Source of the DNA: CAYWBW01 sp964456745
GTDB taxonomy: Bacteria > Patescibacteriota > Gracilibacteria > GCA-2401425 > JAJOLG01
Assembly: GCA_964456745.1 (NCBI GenBank)
Contig: CAYWBW010000036.1
Coordinates: 1-13,459 of the forward strand
Length of the DNA: 13,459 bases
Direction of reading: 5' to 3'
Part shown: one piece after another, positions 8,732-13,459 of the stretch
Layout of the letters: each line of letters opens with the position of its first letter
Numbering within the stretch: position 1 is the first letter of the stretch
The notes under the pieces: model-generated
What the model was told of the DNA's origin: nothing
Database searches by the model: none
Seen by the model: only the letters and a program-made list of their open reading frames with translations
Made by a program: the position numbers and the translations under genes

Positions 8732-9736
8732 CTAAGAAAAAGCTACAAGCTCTCTAAGCTTTTCCAACGCTTTTCAGCTATCAATAACATCTTTTGCCAA
8801 ATCAATACCATTTTTAATTGAATCTGCCTTTCAAGAAACAAACAATCAAGCAGCACTATTTAATAATACAATATCCCTTTTAGGTCATTTAATAGTGCCA
8901 GACAATATTGCTTTTGTAATTTGAGCATTTTCTTCAGGTTCTCATCCTAATAAATCAGAACTATTGCAATATTTAAATCAATAATCAAGAGGATCAATTT
9001 CATATTCAATCACCTTTCAATCTTTTAAACTACAAACATCTGTTTTTCAGGTTAAAGTAATTTCATCCATTCAATCTTGGCCACAAACTATTAAAGCTCA
9101 CAAGCTTCAGTGTTTCTTTAAAACCTGCGCGAAAACATTTAAATATTTTTTAGAAAATACTCATATTAATTGAAACTTAGCTCAGGCAGGATTTGTTAAA
9201 GGTCAAAGTAAATTAAAAATAGTTCTAATAGCAAGCTCTTTTCTAACTCAGGCAACATGTTTCATTGATTTATGGTAATTTGGAGCAAAAAGAAATCAAA
9301 TTCATATTTCTTCAATTGATTTTTCAACTAAGTTTGATCAAAGATCTAACTTAACTCACAGCTCAGATAATACATCTGAAGATCATGATGCTCAGCTATT
9401 TGATCTATTTCCATGCTTTGCTACTGAAACTCAGGCTCATGCAAGAACAAAAGCACAAGTAGTGGAAATATTGAAAGTTTTTAAATTATCTCATCAAGTT
9501 CAACATGTATCAAGAAGCTTGTCGGTTTTTGGATATATTTTTAATGCATACTCCCTCATCTTTTTACTTGCTTCATATATCTCATCAACGCTTTCTCATT
9601 TTGATCTTAATAAAACTAGAAAAGCGGAAATATAAATATCTGAAAGTTCTCATTTAAACATCTGATCAAAAACTCTTCAAAGCTCTTCTGAACTTAAATC
9701 ATAACCATTGCTTAGATTTTCTAAAATACTTTTCAA
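8732..9736 (-). CDS. trpD: Anthranilate phosphoribosyltransferase (TrpD)
   Basis: This enzyme transfers a phosphoribosyl group from PRPP to anthranilate in tryptophan synthesis. The 334-residue protein has all family motifs: DTCGTGGDNLKTFNIST (76-92, PRPP and Mg binding), KHGNR (107-111), RTIFNLLGPLTNPAG (171-185) and MDE (223-225). No ATG fits the N-terminus. The TTG at 9736 gives MKSILENLSNGYDLSSEE, which matches the usual TrpD start, and is preceded by AAGG. A longer start at TTG 9778 would give 348 residues and overlap the end of tig. The gap to tig is 34 bp. No other trp gene is in the window, so its role in a complete pathway is unclear. The GTGGD loop excludes thymidine phosphorylase. 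Confidence 0.95.
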
Positions 9737-9770
9737 ATGACCTTGTGTTAGTGCCTGATCAAAATTGCAA

Positions 9771-11054
9771 TTAAACAATCTTAGGTAAATACTTATCAAA
9801 AACTTTAGAAATAAGCAAATTACTAGCGATATTTACATAATTTTTTGATCACTTAGCATAATCGCCTTCTTTAAATTCAGTATTTTTTTGTCTTGATTGC
9901 ATTTCAATATTGCTTATTTGATCATCAACTTCTTTATCAGCAACCTTAAATCACTCTTTTCGAATTATCTCCTGAATTATAAAACTCTTTCTAACATTTT
10001 CTTTTGCATCTCATGTTAATTCCTTTTTAATGTCATCTTCTGTCTTAGAAATATGCTTTAAATAATGATCCCAAGGCATACCTTGCTGTAAAATTCACAT
10101 TTTTATATTATCAATCATAAATTCAATCTTTTTATCAATTTCAGACTGAGGAACATCAAAACTAATCTTTTTACTCCATTTATTTAAAAGCTCTTCTTCC
10201 AACTCACTTCTCTGCTGCTTCATCTTATTCATTCTTAAATATTTTTCTATATCTTCTTTCAAAAAATCTATTGTATTACTCGTTCAATACAACTTTTTAA
10301 CGAAATCTTCATTAAGTTTTGGAAGAACTTTTTCACTTATACTTTTTATTAAAATATGAAATTTATATTTACGTCAAGCCATTTGTTTTACATGATAATC
10401 TTTAGGAAAAGTAATATCAAAATCCTTTTCTTCTCATTTAGACATTCATACAGCCTCTTTCTCAAATCATGGAATCATTTTTCATGCTCAAATCTCCATT
10501 TCGTAATTGCTAGATTTTGTATTTTCTACAGCATCTCATTTTTCATCAAAACCTTCAAAATCTACCAATGCAATATCTCATTTTTTAACACTTCAAATTT
10601 TTTCTTTTTTTTCTGCCATTTTTTCTCTAAAATTTTCAATCTGCGCATCGATATCTTTCTTATCAATTTTTATACTTTTTAGCTTAAGTTTTACACTACT
10701 ATAATCTCCTAAATCAATATCTGCTAAAACATCAATTATAGCAACAAACTTAAAAGGATCATTGCTTTTGATATCAACTTTTGGTGATCATAATACATCA
10801 AGTCATTCATTTTTAATTGCGTCTCTTAAAGAGTTATTAATTGCAATATCAACTGCTTTTGAATGAAGATATGAATCTTCAATATTCTTAGAAACTATGT
10901 CACTGGGTACATGTCATTTTCTAAATCAATCTATTTTCATTTCTTTTCAAATTTTTTCAAGTGCTTTCTTTTTAAACAAGGCAAACTCCTCTGAATTGAG
11001 AGCAAATGTCAATTCAACTTGTGATTTCTCTAATTTTTTTAATTTATAAGCCAT
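9771..11054 (-). CDS. tig: Trigger factor, ribosome-associated chaperone and peptidyl-prolyl isomerase
   Basis: Trigger factor binds ribosomes at the exit tunnel and helps nascent proteins fold. The 427-residue length is normal. The N-terminal domain (about 1-125) carries the ribosome-docking signature GFRKGHVP (43-50). The FKBP-type PPIase domain covers about 159-240 (GDIALVDFEGF, GAGKMIPGFEKEAVGM). The Lys/Glu-rich helical C-terminal domain runs from about 245 to the end. The ATG at 11054 gives the usual start directly before the first strand. It heads a minus-strand run with trpD and the ferredoxin. In many bacteria tig lies beside clpP/clpX; here it does not. Gly is mostly TGA. Confidence 0.96.
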
Positions 11055-11080
11055 AATTATATAAATAAATAACTAAACTA

Positions 11081-11108
11081 AGTCTAAATAAAAAGTCTAT
11101 TTTGTCAA
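11081..11108 (-). promoter_or_regulatory. Putative tig promoter
   Basis: On the minus strand a perfect -35 TTGACA (11103-11108), a 16-bp spacer and a -10-like TAGACT (11081-11086) lie upstream of tig, predicting a start near 11074 and a leader of about 20 nt. The 131-bp gap 11055-11185 also serves the divergent lipoprotein gene, for which two overlapping TATAAT boxes occur at 11158-11168 on the plus strand without a good -35. Confidence 0.45.
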
Positions 11109-11185
11109 AGAATATTATATATATAATAATTGATTTAGTATAAATTTATTCTAGTATTATAATATAATAACATAACCAATATTAA

Positions 11186-11695
11186 ATGAAATTATTTACA
11201 AAGTTATTCCTAATTACTGCTTTAATATCAACTATGACTTCGTGTTCAACAGAGTCGTGAACAACTGATAACAACAAATCACCAGAAACAAGTGCTATAA
11301 TTAAAGAAAAAACTCCAGAACCTGCAACTCCAAATGAAATTGAATCTGAGGAAATACAATCTAATAAAATAGGTGAAACAGATTCTAGCACATCATCAAA
11401 CGAAGAATCTGTTGATGCTAGCGGTATAAGTAAAGAAGAATTATTAGCACAATGTTTAAAAGAAAAATGAGCTAAAATATTCTGAACAGAATGGTGTAGT
11501 CATTGCAAAAGACAAAAATCGATGTTTTGAGTTAAAGGAATTGAAATATTATGATTTACAGATTGCGACAAAGAAAGACAAGTATGTGTAGAAAATTGAA
11601 TAAAATGATATCCAACTTGGATAATTAATTGAGAAAGTTTGCCATGAGTACGAGATCTTAGCTTTTTAGCAAATAAAACTTGATGTAAGTATTAA
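11186..11695 (+). CDS. Thioredoxin-like lipoprotein with WCSHC active site (VKOR-partner type)
   Basis: The 169-residue protein has a lipoprotein signal peptide with a lipobox-like MTSC (C20, Met at -3 is atypical). A low-complexity Ser/Thr/Glu-rich linker (21-80) leads to a small thioredoxin domain. That domain has TEWCSHCKRQKSMFG (101-115, active-site C104 and C107) and cis-Pro GYPTW (141-145, P143). Extra Cys are at 127, 134 and 167. The pattern WC-HC-KRQK, CxxxxxxCxxxGIxGYPTW and a final Gly-Cys closely resembles the thioredoxin domain fused to bacterial VKOR proteins, so it probably exchanges disulfides with a VKOR-like membrane enzyme or oxidises secreted proteins. No VKOR gene is in the window. 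It is divergent from tig and followed by a terminator. Confidence 0.88.
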
Positions 11696-11735
11696 CCAAA
11701 AATTAAAATATTATTTTATGTTTCTTTAAAAGCTT

Positions 11736-11759
11736 AAAAGACCTAACCAGGTCTTTTTT
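11736..11759 (+). terminator. Rho-independent terminator after the lipoprotein gene
   Basis: A perfect 9-bp stem AAAAGACCT / AGGTCTTTT closes a 4-nt AACC loop and ends in a T run, 40 bp after the lipoprotein stop. It is the clearest terminator in the window. recO begins 15 bp after it, so recO needs its own promoter or readthrough. Confidence 0.85.
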
Positions 11760-11774
11760 GCATAATTAATTATT

Positions 11775-12563
11775 TTGAAAAATAACTTTGAAGATAAAGG
11801 CATAATTTTAAAAAAAACTTTAATTAAAGAAAAATGAGCATTTTTTACCATATTTACTTATAAATCATGAAAACAATCTTTTTTTATAAGTAATATAAAA
11901 AAATCTAAAAATATCTTTTCTTCATATTTATCGATATGAAATGAAATTTTTTTCAAATTCACCCTTAGAAACAAATCATTATATATAAAAGATGTAAAAA
12001 TCATTAAGTTTACAAAATCCATATGATACGATCAATTAACAATCCTTTCTTACATTTTAAAATTAACAAATCTTATAACGTTTGAAAATCAATCTAATCT
12101 TGATCTTTACACCATCCTCCAAGATAGCCTATATTCTCTTATAGAGAATAAAAGCTTATCAAGAATATGTCTCGCTTTTGAAATAAAACTTCTTACGATA
12201 TTGTGATTTCTGAATAAATTAAACATCTATGTAGATAGTGATGAAAAGATTGATTTAAGTGTTAATAATTTAATGTCTTCAAATCATTGATGAATAATTA
12301 AATTAAATAAAAATAATGAATTTTTACTAAATGCTATAAATAATAAAATCAATAATAATGCTTGTACAGTGCCATTAATCTGAAGTGAGATTAAAATTTT
12401 AAACTATATGCAGAGTTGACAATATACTTATATTTTCAAAATAAAAATTCCTTTTATCTTTTTTAAGAAGAATCAATTAATTTTTAAAAAAATATTATTT
12501 GAACACTTGCCATCAAAAATGGATATAAATCCTTGTTTTTTAAGTGAAAATGTGCTAGAATAA
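11775..12563 (+). CDS. recO: RecO-like DNA repair protein
   Basis: RecO helps RecR load RecA at gaps and anneals single strands. The 262-residue length suits the family. The N-terminal part (1-80) fits the RecO OB fold: KGIILKKTLIKEKGAFFTIFTYKSGK with a basic segment after it. The C-terminal helical part has LYTILQDSLYSLIEN (111-125) and FEIKLLTILGF (135-145), the best family signature, followed by a HGGII stretch (171-175). The zinc-binding Cys of many RecO proteins are absent. There is no ATG near the 5' end; TTG at 11775 is the only standard start after the in-frame TAA at 11763. The protein is very Lys/Asn/Ile-rich and divergent, so this is a pattern-based call. The pilin promoter lies over its last codons. 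Confidence 0.65.
12533..12561 (+). promoter_or_regulatory. Putative extended -10 promoter for the VirB2-like pilin genes
   Basis: TTGTTT (12533-12538), a 17-bp spacer and TGCTAGAAT (extended -10, hexamer 12556-12561) lie over the end of recO, 19 nt before the ATG at 12581. It would allow the two pilin-like genes to be transcribed separately from recO. Confidence 0.5.
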
Positions 12564-12580
12564 AATGAAATAAAAAAAAT

Positions 12581-12955
12581 ATGAAAACAAAAAAAATATC
12601 AATTCTTCCGGCATCTTTCCTAATCGTACAAAAATCCACTGCAATCTGAGCATGTTCAACTATTTTTTGTTGAAATGATGATTGACTCAGAGCAGTTAAA
12701 GACAATCTCCCAGGTAATATAATATGATCTGATAAACTAATTGAAGTGATAATGTGATATGCATCATTTTTCTTGCCATATGCTTGAGTTTTTGCATTTA
12801 TTGCGCTCATATATGCTTGATTTTTATATATTACATCAGCTGCAAATGAAGAAAATGCTGAAAAAGCTAAGTCAATAGTCATATATGTCGCACTTTGAAT
12901 AGTATTAATACTTCTTTCATATTCACTTGTAGCATTATTTATAAATATAAGCTAA
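12581..12955 (+). CDS. VirB2/TrbC-like pilin, two-TM small membrane protein
   Basis: The 124-residue protein has a hydrophobic N-terminal segment (about 7-23), a short loop with C25 and C30, and two TM helices (about 62-84 and 98-121) joined by a charged turn SAANEENAEKAKS (86-98). This layout is typical of the small pilin-like proteins found next to conjugation-type or type IV secretion genes in CPR bacteria and mycoplasmas. The second helix ends ILLSYSLVALFI, closely matched in the next gene, so the two are paralogs. Gly in the helices is TGA. It ends directly against the next start codon, so translation is probably coupled. The signal peptide is not clear-cut. Confidence 0.75.
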
Positions 12956-13459
12956 GTGAAAAAAATATTTATAACTATATTTTTTGGCATAATTTTGATT
13001 CTTAGTTCCAACGTATCTGCAGATCGTTGTAAAGATAGTCAATGAGATTTTATACCATGTTGAGCATGACTAGTATCCCCAAGCAGCTGATCTGTTGCAG
13101 GCTGAATAGTAAAAACTCCATTTAAAGAAAGTGTATTAACTATCGTAAATTATTTTCTATGACTTGTATGATTAATAGGAGTAGTAGCAATAATATGGGC
13201 CTGAGTACTGCTAGTAACAGCAAGATGAGAAGAAGATAATTTAAATAAAGCTAGAGATATTATTACATATGTAATAATAGGATTTGTTATTATAATACTA
13301 TCCTATTCAATAGTGACATTTTTGGCTTGAATTTCCTGAGAAGATTGATCTTCTTGATGAGACTGAAATTCAAGTTCAAATAACACAAATAACTGATGAA
13401 ATGCTTGATGAGTTTGATGAGTTTGATGAGTTTGATGAGTTTGATGAGTTTGATGAGTT
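12956..13459 (+). CDS. VirB2/TrbC-like pilin with Gly-Gly-Val repeat tail (partial, runs off the window)
   Basis: 168 residues are visible, starting with GTG placed directly after the TAA of the preceding gene. A clear signal peptide (residues 1-22, cleavage after VSA) is followed by a Cys pair (C25, C35). Two TM helices (about 66-89 and 103-126) are joined by ARGEEDNLNKARD, and the second contains ILSYSIV as in its neighbour. After residue 127 the sequence becomes Gly/Ser/Asn-rich and then a pure GGV repeat (from residue 151). The N-terminal part is a normal VirB2/TrbC-like pilin. The repeat tail is unusual for this family and may be a surface-exposed flexible or adhesive extension. The stop codon is beyond the window. 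Confidence 0.8.
13406..13459 (+). repeat. Perfect 9-bp tandem repeat TGATGAGTT, six copies to the window edge
   Basis: Six exact head-to-tail copies of TGATGAGTT fill the last 54 bases and continue beyond the window. In frame each copy is TGA TGA GTT, read Gly-Gly-Val. The units are identical, which suggests recent expansion by slippage. Because the unit is a multiple of three, copy-number change would alter tail length without shifting the frame. Confidence 0.97.

Larger units (their letters stand above)
1..13459. other. Genetic code 25: UGA read as glycine throughout
   Basis: All genes in this window need TGA translated as Gly. In ispH 14 of 15 glycines are TGA (the other is GGA). In trpD the catalytic GTGGD loop is written TGA ACT TGA TGA GAT. 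Trp is ruled out as the meaning, because conserved Trp positions use TGG (for example the W of the WCSHC motif in the lipoprotein) and TGA sits on invariant Gly. All complete genes end in TAA (9) or TAG (5). The code is known for Gracilibacteria and Absconditabacteria. The tRNA-Gly with anticodon UCA that it needs is not in this window. Confidence 0.97.

Noticed and set aside
10356..10704. Two overlapping plus-strand ORFs rich in Phe, Ser and Ile
   Set aside because: They are antisense to the PPIase region of trigger factor. Their Phe/Ser richness is what the reverse complement of Lys/Glu-rich coding sequence gives.
11182..11391. 69-residue minus-strand ORF
   Set aside because: It is antisense to the signal peptide and linker of the thioredoxin-like lipoprotein, whose CxxC domain is convincing on the plus strand.
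12484..12882. 132-residue minus-strand ORF that looks hydrophobic
   Set aside because: It spans the recO end, the promoter and the first pilin gene in antisense. The plus-strand pilin has the expected two-helix layout and a paralog next to it.
13406..13459. CRISPR array or non-coding satellite
   Set aside because: The 9-bp units have no spacers, and they stay in frame with a good pilin-like coding region under code 25.

Overview
The window comes from a bacterium that reads UGA as glycine (genetic code 25), the code known from the candidate phyla Gracilibacteria (BD1-5) and Absconditabacteria (SR1) of the CPR/Patescibacteria. The evidence is direct. Under the standard code nearly every gene here is shattered. 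With TGA read as Gly, 14 intact or edge-clipped genes appear, and TGA falls on invariant glycines of well-known families: the GTGGD loop of TrpD, the STGGT loop of PurH, the GFCFGV motif of IspH, and the Gly before the prepilin cleavage site. Tryptophan is written TGG and genes end only in TAA or TAG. The DNA is very AT-rich, coding is dense (largest gap about 145 bp), and I see no convincing Shine-Dalgarno sites.

Layout. 2-61: tail of an upstream gene. 130-702 (+): three-TM membrane protein with two 41-residue repeats. 829-1650 (+): ispH (isoprenoid synthesis). 1634-1864 (-): small unrecognised protein overlapping the ispH end. 2010-3053 (+): LysM-LysM-M23 cell-wall hydrolase. 3103-4257 and 4270-5319 (+): two type IV pilin-like proteins, the second PilX/GspK-like. 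5436-6956 (+): purH. 6966-8267 (+): wecB-type UDP-GlcNAc 2-epimerase. A minus-strand cluster follows, transcribed as tig (trigger factor, 9771-11054), trpD (8732-9736), then a thioredoxin-fold [2Fe-2S] ferredoxin (8289-8651). Back on plus: a thioredoxin-like lipoprotein (11186-11695) with a clear terminator, a divergent recO (11775-12563), and two tandem VirB2/TrbC-like two-TM pilins (12581-12955 and 12956 to the window end). The second pilin runs into a pure Gly-Gly-Val tandem repeat written TGA TGA GTT, where the window stops.

Functionally there are two surface-appendage modules (type IV pilin-like minor pilins next to a periplasmic peptidoglycan hydrolase, and VirB2-like pilins), one extracytoplasmic thiol protein, housekeeping genes (tig, recO), and isolated single steps of purine, isoprenoid, tryptophan and amino-sugar metabolism without their pathway partners nearby. 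This fits a host-associated CPR cell with patchy metabolism, but that lifestyle is inference. No rRNA, tRNA, CRISPR array, transposase or phage gene was seen.
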